Source: Brachionus manjavacas
Lineage: Eukaryota; Rotifera; Eurotatoria; Ploima; Brachionidae
DNA: 64,000 nt
Direction: 5' to 3'
Assembly: GCA_019054805.1 (NCBI GenBank)
Contig: JAHQIY010000019.1
Coordinates: 650,001 to 714,000, forward strand
A program made the translations under genes and the position numbers. A model generated the notes under the pieces. That model was given only the letters and a program-made list of their open reading frames with translations, made no database searches and had not been told where the DNA came from. Shown piece after piece: positions 54,343 through 64,000 of the stretch (positions are counted from its first letter, which is position 1; each line of letters begins with the position of its first letter).

Positions 54343-55529
54343 GAATATACTTTATTATTTTTTACGATTTTTTAGATGTTTTATTATAATTAATAAAATT
54401 TTTAAAATAATAAATTGCTTTTAATTATTTGTTCAGATCCATAGAATTTTCATGGAAAAAAAATTCCCTATGGCTGATTTTTTGAGTTATTAAACTATCA
54501 ATAGTTCAACTCGAAGGTTAAATTTACTTATTCTTAATTTTTGAGTTTAAATTTTTATTATTTAAATTTTCAAATAGAAATTAAACTCGTTCTGTTTCAC
54601 CAAAAAGTTTAATTTCAAATATAAAAATTTTTGCAATATTCACTTAAAATTTTTTTTTTGAAACTGAAAAATATGACACTTTTGCAAAGTTATTTCAATA
54701 AGAAAAAAAATATTCTTTTATTTTGCTTACTCAAAATGTTGATTTGATTATAATAAATTAATTTTCGATATTTTACGAAAATTGGAAAAAATGGTTAGAC
54801 ATTAAAAGCCTTAAAAATAACAATTTTATTAGTTTTATTTTTCTCTCTTTCTTTTATTATTTGACGTAAAAAATCGCAAATTTATGTCAAAAAATATTAA
54901 AAAATTGAAAATTAAACAAAAAAGAAAAAAAAATAAACAAAAAAATTTTAGTAATTTATGGAACTAACTTAAATGATTGTTGAGGAAAAAATGTCTTAAA
55001 AAGTGAATTAGAATCAAATTAAGGCATTTCAAAAAGTGATTGACTTCATTGTTTAATTTTTTCAAATATTATCACTTACCTTAAAAATATTAAAATAAGA
55101 AAAATAAATTTAGTTGAAATATCAATATAAAATAAAGTAATGACAATTGTATCTTAAGAGAAAGTGGGTGGCAAATATTTTACCATTTTTTGTTTAAAGT
55201 ATCTGAAAATTTACGTAATAAGTGGCAAATCCCAATGATCAAACCAACACTGTATTTATTTAATTTCAATAATTAAAATTTAAAAATTTTCTAAATTTGA
55301 GTAAAGTTTTTTTTCAAGTAATTTTGCAGATCTCCCAGGCAGGTAAGGATTATCATTTTCAGCCCCATGATCAAAATCGAGCAAAAATTATTAAACAAAA
55401 AATATTTTGAGAAAATATAAAATTTTTATCTTAATTAAAAGATAATTTTTTACTTTTTTAATTGAAATTTTTTCAATTTTTTTATTTGAACCAAAATAAA
55501 ATAATTATTTTTTTAATAAATCGGATTTT
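54343..55529. other. AT-rich intergenic sequence with repeat scraps
   Basis: 54596-54650 matches the loop of the foldback at 42041-42349. A TTTACGTAA-containing segment ends AACACTG followed by TA at about 55245-55253, a right end of the Tc1-like repeat family. No coding. Confidence 0.4.
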
Positions 55530-56462
55530 TTAGGCGCTGAAAGCGTCAAATTTCAAACCAAGATAAAAGTCTACCAATTTATCAAAGCCTGCCAGAACAC
55601 CAGCTCCAGCAACGCCACGAATAATGTTCGCTCCAGCACCATTCATCAAAGCCATGAACCCCTCTTTTCTCATTATTTTGATAAAGCAGTCAAATGAGCC
55701 TTTGTATTTCTCGGTCTGTCCCGAGGTCATCATCATGCGTCTTCGTACAGTATCGAAGGGATATGAGACAATTTCGGAGGCAACAGTGACTGCATAGCCA
55801 AGCGAAAACAAAAGCAGCAAATTGGCATCATCATTCAAGAGAATGGGTTTTAGGGTGTCATACAAACCAAAGTAAAATCCGCGGTAAATTACAATACCCA
55901 CACAAGAGATCATGAAACCTCTGTACAGGCCAACAAAGCCATCAGCTTGGACAGTTTTTTTGTAAACGTCAAACAATCCATTAAATTGGCGCACACCGCC
56001 TGTTTTAGCTGAGGTGGTATCATTAGCTAGTCTGGTCCTGGCGTAGTCTAATGAGTAAACAAAACACAACGAGAGAGCACCAGCGATACCACCTGAAGTA
56101 ACAGTTTTACCAAATGTTACCAAATAAGGATCTGACCTGCTTGTCTTGAATGCGGCGTTTATTTTGTCTTTAAAAGCAAAATTTAGAGCCTGGGTCGGAA
56201 AGTATCGAACACAATTGGCCAAGTTTCCACGCCAGAAAGAGTAAAACCCTTCGGATCTGAAAGTCCGCGAAGAACAATCAACAATGCCTTTGTAGGGTTG
56301 TGCTATGACACCTTGTTTGAGCATTTCACCTTGATTTTGTACTAGCAGTTTTACTCTTTCGATCGGAGCTGCCGCTGTCTTTGAAATCACTGCCGCAGCT
56401 CCGCCAATAAGTGAGTTTTCCACAAAGCCTAAATTTGGTTTTTGGCCAGATGAGGCACTCAT
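55530..56462 (-). CDS. ADP/ATP carrier (mitochondrial adenine nucleotide translocase)
   Basis: Inner-membrane carrier exchanging matrix ATP for cytosolic ADP. Intact single exon, 310 residues. Three tandem mitochondrial-carrier repeats, each with two transmembrane helices: repeat 1 signature [12 protein letters not shown] (P-x-D/E-x-x-K/R), repeat 2 [10 protein letters not shown], repeat 3 [18 protein letters not shown] is the diagnostic motif of ADP/ATP carriers as opposed to other mitochondrial carriers. Length and start ([15 protein letters not shown]) agree with the family (about 300). The ATG at 56460-56462 is preceded by AT-rich sequence; no intron is needed. No signs of damage. Confidence 0.96.
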   Translation of the reverse strand: MSASSGQKPNLGFVENSLIGGAAAVISKTAAAPIERVKLLVQNQGEMLKQGVIAQPYKGIVDCSSRTFRSEGFYSFWRGNLANCVRYFPTQALNFAFKDKINAAFKTSRSDPYLVTFGKTVTSGGIAGALSLCFVYSLDYARTRLANDTTSAKTGGVRQFNGLFDVYKKTVQADGFVGLYRGFMISCVGIVIYRGFYFGLYDTLKPILLNDDANLLLLFSLGYAVTVASEIVSYPFDTVRRRMMMTSGQTEKYKGSFDCFIKIMRKEGFMALMNGAGANIIRGVAGAGVLAGFDKLVDFYLGLKFDAFSA

Positions 56463-57271
56463 TTCATCTAAAGGTCTTAAAGGTCTTTAGTCCACTCACT
56501 TTTATTTATAGATGGAAAAAATTTTTAAATTTGGTTTTTTTAAAAAGATTTAAAAAAAAAATCAAACGACAATTTAATTGTCTTCACTAAAAATAGGTGT
56601 AATAAAAATAGAGCAGAAAAATATGAAAGTTACCATGAACAAAAGGTATTTGATTTTTCATTATTTAACCAAGTATATCTAAAAAGTATTTTATCTTTAA
56701 ATAATTTTTTTTAATCTTCTTCAATATGGCTGATGTGATAAAAAATGATTCTAGCATGAAAATCGTCAAATTTGGTTTGATTAAATAAAAAAATTATATT
56801 TTATTTAGAATAAATTTGTATTTTTGGAAAAAAAATATTAAAAAATATTGTGTCTGTATAAGGGTCCAAGAAACATGGATTCTTGATAACGTCAGAATGG
56901 TAAGCTTTCTTTCAAGGTCGCTAACATTTCATTAATAATTTCATTTCATTTGAAAATTGTGGTATTCTCTAAAAATACGGTTAAATCAATAAATAAAATT
57001 TAAAAAAGTTAGGCTTTATAATTTCTAAAGATTTTTAAATTCTTCTTTAAAAAACAAAATTTACAATATTTCCATTTTAAAAAAGATTGAAGGCCTTTGG
57101 AATTTCTAGTTTAGTCCAAAAATGAATTCATTTTTTGACCAATTTTTATCAAGGGAAATTATTTTAACCAAGATTTTTTACTTTTTTACTTTTACTTTTT
57201 GTGCAATTTATTTATAATTAGAAACACTTTTAGAAAAAAAAATTATTAGAAGTTTTTTTTAATTTTTTGAT
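56463..57271. other. AT-rich intergenic sequence
   Basis: Upstream of the ADP/ATP carrier. 56888-56925 carries a near copy of a segment at 54213-54250 (shared GGTAAGCTTTCTTTCAAGG). No coding otherwise. Confidence 0.4.
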
Positions 57272-59005
57272 AATAATAATAATAATAAATTGAGTCATAG
57301 CAGGGAATCACCCTGCAAGCAATCCAAAACAACTTGAATCGCTATGATGACTGGTTGTGCGTTTGGCAAGAAGGAATGTGGGACGATGAGTTTTCTAGCT
57401 AAGGCCACTCCAGTCCTAGCGTAAACGCTTCTGGGGAGTGCCCAGGCCTTCGACTCACCGTCTCACTGACTGGGCCATGGTTAGGTGGTGGTGGTGTTCG
57501 TGCGGGCAAGATGTATGTCGAGGCGGGCCTTGAAGCTGTTAAGGGTTGGAGCGTTGACTGTCGAGGACGCGAGGTTGTTCCAGATAGATGCAACTCTGTT
57601 ATTTAGGAAGTTTGTTCGCGCCGGGCAGTTGGATAGTTGGACAAAAAGGCGTTTTTTGTGACCCCTGATTGCGTTGGCTGGGCCGTGGCAGGCGATGGAC
57701 GACATAAAATTGGTTGAGGCTAGCCATTTGACGTCAAGTAGTCCATTTGCGATCTTGTAGTGGGAGATGAGATCACCCCTTGATCTGCGTGATTCGAGGG
57801 TGGTTAGGTTCAGGATGGCGAGCCTGTCTTGGTAGCTACGGTCTCTGATGCGGCCTACTAGTTTGGTTGCTCTCCTTTGGATGTTTTCGATGATCCTTAG
57901 ATCTGCTCGTCTATGGGGATTCCATACTGAGGTGGCATATTCGAGGTGGGGTCGGACAAAAGCAGTGTACAGGGACTTGAAGGATTGAGGATTCCAGGCA
58001 TGGAAGGCCTGGCGGAGTTGTCCAAGAATGGAGTTGGCTTTGGCCGCCGAGTGTTGGCAGTGGGTTCTCCATTTCAGGTCACTAGAGAAATATACGCCGA
58101 GGTCCTTTTCCGTTTTGATCTCTTCAAGTGTCAGTCTGGAACCGGTTTCAGCTGATGTCATGGTGAGCTTGAAAGAAGTGCAAAAGTGATTAGTTTTATT
58201 TTTGAAAACCATGAATTTGCATTTCTTGACGTTGAAACTCATGTGCCAGGTGTTAGCCCACGTCGCGAGCAGGTCTATATCGGACTGTAGTTGGGCAATA
58301 TCGAGGCCGTTCTTGATGGTGGCAATGATCTTAGTGTCATCGGCAAAGAGCTTGCAGTGGTGGTGTACTCCGTTTGGCATGTCGTTGATGAACAGGGTGA
58401 ATAGTAGAAGACCAAGAACGGATCCCTGAGGTACACCGCTCGTGACCTGGCACCAGTCTGAAGAGCTGGAGCCGATAACTACTCGTTGTTTTCGGTCGGA
58501 AAGGAAATCGGAGAGCCAGTCGAGCCGTCGAAACCGTAAGACTTTAGCTTGGACAGCAGTGCTGAGTGGGACACTTTATCGAAGGCTTTGGCAAAATCGA
58601 GGAAGACTATGATCGAGGTGAGTCCGCGGCTGGAAGCTTCGGTTATGATATCGAGGGTTTCCAGTAGGTTCGACTCACATGACTTTTTGTATACGAAGCC
58701 GTGTTGTTGAGGAGTGATGAGCTGGTTAATGATGAGGTGATCCATCATGATGTCTCTGATGATGCGTTCCATTATCTTGCATGGCACCGCAGTGAGGGAT
58801 ATAGGTCTGTAGTTGACTGGGTCGGTTCTTGTACCTTTCTTGAAGATGGGGGTAAAATTTGCTTCCTTCCAGTGGGTGGGGAGCTTCCCGGATTTAAAGG
58901 ATTGGCAGAAGATTAGGGAGAAAGCTTCGGCAAGGGCGTCGGCGCATTCACGTAAAACGTAGGGATTAAGTTTGTCAGAACCTTGAGACTTGTATTTATT
59001 GAGTT
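57272..59005 (-). mobile_element. 5'-truncated LINE (CR1/jockey-like), GC-rich and nearly intact
   Basis: On the minus strand the RT domain reads from about 59000 (NKYKSQGSDKLNPYVLREC) through NYRPISLTAVPCKIMERII, motif A (FLDFAKAFDKVSHSALL), motif B (GVPQGSVLG), motif C (CKLFADDTKI) and a C-terminal part (LRIIENIQRRATKLVGRI, NNRVASIWNNLAS). It stops at 57481. The only lesion I see is a one-base shift near 58520, just after YGFDGS. The 3' UTR is about 190 bp and ends in an ATT repeat (57272-57290). The endonuclease and ORF1 are missing because of 5' truncation. The element is about half GC while its flanks are close to a quarter, a strong compositional step. Confidence 0.88.
57481..59000 (-). 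pseudogene. LINE reverse transcriptase, one frameshift
   Basis: Target-primed reverse transcriptase domain of the element above. Fingers and palm blocks are in order, with catalytic D in motif A (LDFAKAFD) and DD in motif C (FADD). Two frames: 59000 to 58479 and about 58520 to 57481. Incomplete at the N-terminus and interrupted once, so inactive as it stands; the lesion could also be a base-call error. Confidence 0.85.
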
Positions 59006-59009
59006 TGTT

Positions 59010-60832
59010 AAGTAATATTATTTATTTTACTTTTATTTTTCTATTCAAACATCTCTTTTAATTTCAGATTATCTTTTTTAAACATTGAATTATCTTTAAT
59101 GCACTTTTTTATTTTTTATGAAAATTTTGGAAACAACTTTTAAGAGAATTATAAAACAGTTGTTAGATTTTTTAATAATAAAACCAATTCTTTTTTGAGC
59201 TTTTTTATGCTAAGATTTTTTTTAAAATCTTAAAAATAGATCAATTTTTATAATTATTCATTTTACAAGAATGAATAATCCTTATTACAGCTCTATCATT
59301 ATTCGCGATTTAAAATATATTTATTCAATGTCCAAAATGTTCAATTTGGAGAAAAATGTAAAAGTATTTAGAAATTGTTTATTTTATTTGATAAAATGCT
59401 TTTTTTTAAAACAAATTCGAAAAAAAATTTCGAAAAAATTCGAAAAAGAATAAAATACCACAAAGTGGTATTTTATTCTACCACTTTGTGGCAAGTGGTA
59501 GAATAAAATATAATCCTCAAATATCTCTACCACTTGCCACAAAGTTGTTTGGTCTTTTCTTCAATTTTTTTCTCATAGATATGAAATTTATAATTTTGGA
59601 AAATAAAAAGACATAAGCATTTTTTATTGGAATTTAAATAAAACTCTTTTTGCCCTAAAATTTCAACAAAAAATAAAAAATTTCGTTAAAGATATTTCAA
59701 TTTTCAAAAAAGATAATCATTTTTTAAATTCCATGCTTTGAAAGACCGATTAAGACTTTATTTGTTTCAAAAATTTATTTTATTGATTTAAAAAAAAAGA
59801 AGAAAAAAATAATTATTATTAAATTTAATAATTATTTAATAATTATTATTAAATTTTGTAAATAATTTTCTGAATATTTTACAAATTCTGTAAAAAGATA
59901 ACCGGAAAAGCTTTCAAATGATTAAATTTAATTAAAAGAGATATTTTAAATATTATCCTTTTTGATTACTTTTAATAAAAACAATTCGTTTTTGGGCTTT
60001 TTTTTCATTAATATTTTTGGAAAAATGTAAATTAGAAAAAATAAATCTTGCAACATATTGAATGAGCAATTAAAATTTAATAACAGATTTAAAAAGTACT
60101 ATTAAGAATGGTTTTTATTTTAAATTTAATTATAGAATCATAATTTCAAAGGCAACAATAATTATGTCTATTAAAATAAAAATATTATAACATAAGTTCT
60201 TAATTAAAAAGTGAACTAAAACATAAAGTAAAAAAATATAATTATTTCAAAAAAGAAAAAAAAACACAAAAAATTATTTAATTATTTTAACAGAGTGCTG
60301 TTGTAACAAAAAATAATATAATAATTAAAAAAAATTTTTTGTCAACCAAATAATAAAATCGAATTTTAGAATTTAAATTTTTAAACTGACTGTTTGTAAA
60401 GTTTATTTTGAATTTTTTTATTTCAAATTTTGATAGGTAAGATCGATGTTTTCATTTCATTACTTTTTTGGAATTTAAAATTCGAAATAAATTTTTTAAT
60501 TTCATTTTCAATGAAACACAAATACTTTTAAAATAAAAAATTCAAAATAAACTTAACAAAAAATCAGTTTAAAAATTTAAATTATAAAAATCGATAAAAT
60601 CAATGATTTGTCAAAATGTTTTTTTATATCATTTAATTTTTAAATAAACATAACTTGCAAAGCTTTTAACATCAAAATTAATTTACCTAATTAACTTTAA
60701 TTGTTTTTTTTTGGCAAATAAATAAGAGAAAAATTCCATTTAATAAAATATTTATTTCGGATTAAAAAACAGTTTTTTGTAGCGCTTAAAATTCAATTGA
60801 TATAATTTTTTTTTTAATATTAATAAAATTTT
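59010..60832. other. AT-rich intergenic sequence
   Basis: No gene. Contains the palindrome cluster at 59448-59545. The last 100 bases before 60833 are the likely 3' UTR of the SLC41 gene. Confidence 0.4.
59448..59545. repeat. cluster of nested palindromes
   Basis: 59448-59478 is a perfect hairpin: GAATAAAATACCAC, a three-base loop, then the exact complement. Next, TACCACTTTGTGGCAAGTGGTA is a second near-perfect palindrome, and CCACTTGCCACAAAGT (about 59525-59543) is the complement of its right part. ACCACTT/AAGTGGT occurs several times in fewer than 100 bases. Confidence 0.75.
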
Positions 60833-62465
60833 TCAAGATGTTTTTAGTCTTGTTTCTCCAGCCCAGTACAAGCCATAGAAACAAATAGCCAAAAAGGCCG
60901 TGCCCAACAAATCTCCTATGGCTGTCAAGTACGGAATGCAAACATTGTCTGGATTCATATTTTTGCGCCATGTCAAATGAACCAGCCAGTAGCAGATGAG
61001 TAAAAGCAAAATAACTTGTAGTATGGCAATAGATGTGTAGAAGACAATGAACGAAGGTGTCATGGTAGCCACGTTCACATTATTGTAATAAATTTTAACT
61101 CTAGAAATGACAAAGTAGAACAACAAGTGTCCCGGAACCGCTAGAAACGCCAAAATAACTGCAGTCTTTGACTCGGGATCTAAAATAATTTTTTTATAAA
61201 TTTTTTTCGAGATGTCGACATTTTTTTGTCTTATTATTTTTGACATACTTGCTGCTCCACTAAATGTGTGCAAGGGATATTGGTACCACTTTTTGGGAGC
61301 CCAAAATGGCACTGAGCCTTGCTCGGAAGTTCTGTGCAGAGCAGTTGATAGACGAGATGCAAAAATTGCCACCAGGTTGCCTCCTACTCCGTTGACCACA
61401 GGCTGAAATGCCGCAATATCGTCAAAAGATGATATTGCGTAGCCCATAATGAAACCACCTGCACTAAAATGAGAGAAAACAAAATTTGACCAACTTTGTG
61501 CACTACGGGATGTTACCTGCTGATAATCATGGCCAGCAAAATGGGAGTCCATCCATTTTTCAAAACATCCCTGACAAATTCGTTATGATAGGAATAGTAG
61601 ATGAACACCGGAATGAGAATCAAAAATACCACCACCACTGTAAAGTGAAGCCAAAGCTGGGGTTCTAAGAGAAAAAATTTTTTTTTGGTCAAAATGGGGC
61701 AAATGGGTTAAAATTTTCAATTAACTTATGTCATATAAAAATGTGCAAAGATAGGACAAAATGACCAGTGTGACCAGATCGCCAAGACTAGCTGCAATCG
61801 GTGTGGCTATATTGTCCGGATTTATGTTGATTCGTTTGGACAAAATGATGATTAGCATCATAAGACCGGCAAGAATTAGACTGGCAAACGAGGCAGTGGA
61901 CATGCAGCCAGCGATCAGCACCAAGCTATTTGCCAAATCAATTTCAGTAGAATTGGATTTTTTCAAAAAATTTTCTGTAAAATATTTCAAAGTTATAGCT
62001 CCGACTGAGGCCAAAAAGCCGACCACAATGGCCTGTGCCTTTTTTCAGATAAAAATTTAAAAAAAAAATTTTTTTAAAATTTTTATTTACTTGGGTTAGA
62101 GCAAAATTGCCCAGAACAGCACTTAGAATGGTCGGTTTGTCTTTAATCTTTCCCAAGTTGACCTGGGTTGAGAAACGCGACGCCAATGTCATCTCCAAAT
62201 TGCCTTTGAGACCAAGCAGTGCAGGTATGAGTGTAAAAATGGCTTTGATGTTTACGTAGAGAGGCCAGTGCTGAACGAATAGATTAAAATTTTGGTCCAT
62301 GTCCGGTTTCAAGACTTACTGTCACTTTATCTAGAAACACGCCAGCGCCCACCATTCCGAAGCCGGCCATAAAGAACGGAAACAGTACTTGCAAAGCCAC
62401 TGTGTACCAGCGTTCAACGGACGGCTTGTGAACTGACTCAGAAAGAATCGGAACTTGGGCATTAT
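60833..62465 (-). CDS. SLC41-type magnesium transporter (MgtE family), 5' exon(s) missing
   Basis: Plasma-membrane Mg2+ transporter or exchanger related to bacterial MgtE channels. Six exons on the minus strand: 62465-62320, 62270-62091, 62038-61726, 61664-61517, 61463-61249, 61179-60833. Junction phases agree and introns are 49-70 bp. The product is at least 449 residues with two MgtE-like halves. Half 1: LFPFFMAGFGMVGAG, then LIPALLGLKGNLEMTLASR, then PDNIATPIAASLGDLVTL. Half 2: GWTPILLAMIISSAGG, then VNGVGGNLVAIFASRLST, then PDNVCIPYLTAIGDLLGT. GNLEMTLASR and GNLVAIxxSR, with the PDNxxxPxxxxxGDL motifs, are the SLC41 signatures lining the ion path. The first coding exon is not identified; exon 62465 begins in phase and must be preceded by more. 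The SLC41 N-terminus is poorly conserved, so it may be in 62.5-64 kb or off the window. Confidence 0.93.
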
Positions 62466-64000
62466 CTTGGAAAAAAGTGAGTTTTTTTCTAAGTTTATTT
62501 TGAGCATTTTAAAATTAAATGGACATTTTTTAAATTTAATTTTATGTCAAATGATTTATGTTATAAAAAGAAAATTTTAAATTTTGAAAAAAAATTTAAA
62601 ATGTTTAATTAATCTACCTTTTTAAAAATATTTATCCATTTGTTTTAAAAATTTTTTATACGACTAAGAAAATAGCCTTGTTAATCTTTATTAGTAATTT
62701 CCTGAATTGATTGTAATAATTAATAGAAAAAAAATATTTAAAATATTTTTTTTAAATTTTTTTTAAATTTATATTCTTTACAATATTATTTAGTTAAGAA
62801 TTTCAAATGGGGTCCTTTAAAAACAACACTTGTCAAAAATCAAACAGTCCAAGATTAAAATAAACTTCAGATTGTAATTTTCTGATGTTGCATTCGAGAG
62901 AACTCCAGGAAAAGAATCAAAAAAAAGGAAAAGAAATGCTAGATTTTGTTGTTTTTTGATAAAAATTCTGGATCTTGCTAATTAATTTATCCCTAAATTT
63001 CAAACTTATTAAAAAAAATAGGATGTGTAAAACTATGTTTAATGATTTGGGACACTATACGCATAATTTAGATATCTATAGATTGAATACAAAAAGATTT
63101 AGGAGATTATTTTATTTTTGGAAAGAAATTTCCAGCTTTAATCTAAAAAATTTTAAAAATTTGTTTATGTTATATCAATTTTTACATAAAATAAAATTAA
63201 AAAATTCAATAATTATTTTTTTAAGTCCTTTTTGGAAAATTTAAAAAAAGTACAAGTCAAAATTTTTTCGAAAAGTCCATTATTTTATACTAAAGCTGGA
63301 GATTGCCTCATAAAAACAAAATAATCTCCTAATTCTTTTTTTATTCAGATGTCTTTGGATCACATTTAAAATAAAAAAAAAAACTTTATTCTTTATTGAA
63401 GTATCAAGTATTAAAAACCAGATAGTTTTATTGCGGACATAAGGCTGGAGTGCTTGAATCGTCATTTTAGAACAAAAAAATCACTTTTTTTTATTTTTTG
63501 AAGGTATTATATACAATGAATTAGGTAAATTCAATTAAAAAATAGTTACATTAATTTTCATAATTAGATATTGAGAAAATAAATGTTTTTTGGGTCTAGT
63601 GGAATTTGTGAACAATTGTACACGAAAAAATGTGAATATTTTGTTCACATAATCTCTGGTCACATATTTGGTGACCAAAATAGATAAATAAAAAAATTAA
63701 AAAAATTTTCGTGACCAGTTTTTATTTTTTGTGAGCATTAATTTTAGAAAAGTTTAATTTTAATGAAAAAAAAACTATATCAATGTCATTTTTTTAGTTT
63801 TTATGTTTTATTGCCATATTTTGGCAGATTTCAAATACAGTATCTTTGTTGATTTTTTGATCAGAATTTAAATCAATATCTGAAATTTTTTTAGCATTAA
63901 TTAACTGAGCCGCCCAACACTTAAAAACTCACAATAAAATTCTAGGAGGTTTTTTGAAATTGATTTGTAACATCCACAGCCAGAGCGTCTCCAAGTTGTT
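62466..64000. other. 5' flank of SLC41, AT-rich, with duplicated remnant sequence
   Basis: No convincing first exon for SLC41. A GC-richer end at 63900-64000 could be part of a minus-strand exon leaving the window (LLEFYCEFLSVGRLS in one frame), but no motif supports it. 63606-63720 has GTGAACAAT / GTGACC repeats. An inverted duplicate of a short coding-like segment is listed separately. Confidence 0.35.
63050..63375. repeat. inverted duplicate of a coding-like segment
   Basis: Plus strand 63070-63165 encodes RLNTKRFRRLFYFWKEISSF; minus strand 63375-63285 encodes HLNKKRIRRLFCFYEAISSF. The two are clearly related at DNA and protein level and face each other. The family is not recognised, and both frames are short, so these look like remnants of a duplicated gene or element. 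Confidence 0.5.

Noticed and set aside
1-64000. Search for CRISPR arrays, bacterial operons or ribosome-binding sites
   Set aside because: The sequence is eukaryotic with spliced genes; no spaced direct-repeat array is present.

Overview
This is a eukaryotic, animal window. Base composition is extremely AT-rich, with long A/T homopolymers. Genes are small and have few introns, mostly 45-110 bp with GT-AG ends. The recognisable genes are metazoan: a novel-type protein kinase C, a WASP-family protein, a MARVEL protein, class-A-like GPCRs, an SLC41 Mg2+ transporter, TFIIF-alpha, mitochondrial thioredoxin and an ADP/ATP carrier. A small invertebrate with a very AT-rich genome, such as a monogonont rotifer (Brachionus-like), fits best; this is inference from composition and gene content, not a database match.

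Layout. About 0-13 kb is mostly AT-rich non-coding DNA with the first two exons of a minus-strand PKC delta/theta-like gene (5.0-6.5 kb) and a LINE 3' tail at 8.2 kb. A broken RING/coiled-coil/WD40 gene lies at 13.0-14.5 kb. Next comes a 3.3-kb Ty3/gypsy-type LTR retrotransposon (14869-18196) with LTRs differing at one base and a 4-bp target duplication. It keeps gag and a full integrase, has lost protease, reverse transcriptase and RNase H, and carries a charged ORF plus a DnaJ-type J domain at its 3' end. From 18.2-33 kb there are LINE debris, a GPCR gene with a broken paralogue and an inverted fragment, a four-exon MARVEL gene, a small MITE family and a 255-bp inverted repeat.

The 34-46 kb segment is the most gene-dense: a small secreted protein, a WASP-like gene lacking CRIB and VCA modules, GTF2F1 (TFIIF-alpha) and an intact BTB gene with two CRE palindromes upstream. 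Between WASP and GTF2F1 is a nested stack of transposons (piggyBac-like element containing a LINE that contains a MITE and another insert). Between GTF2F1 and the BTB gene are degenerate Tc1/mariner elements and foldback repeats. The 47-50 kb stretch is a pile of 5'-truncated LINE copies sharing one 3' tail. The 52-64 kb stretch holds mitochondrial thioredoxin, the ADP/ATP carrier, a GC-rich LINE copy and most of an SLC41 transporter.

The host genes are unrelated housekeeping and signalling loci with no operon-like arrangement. The most unusual object is the J-domain-bearing, RT-less gypsy element; second is the WASP homologue with a WH1 and GBD-like helix but no actin/Arp2/3-binding end. All exon joins were made by eye from splice signals and protein-family similarity; no search was run.
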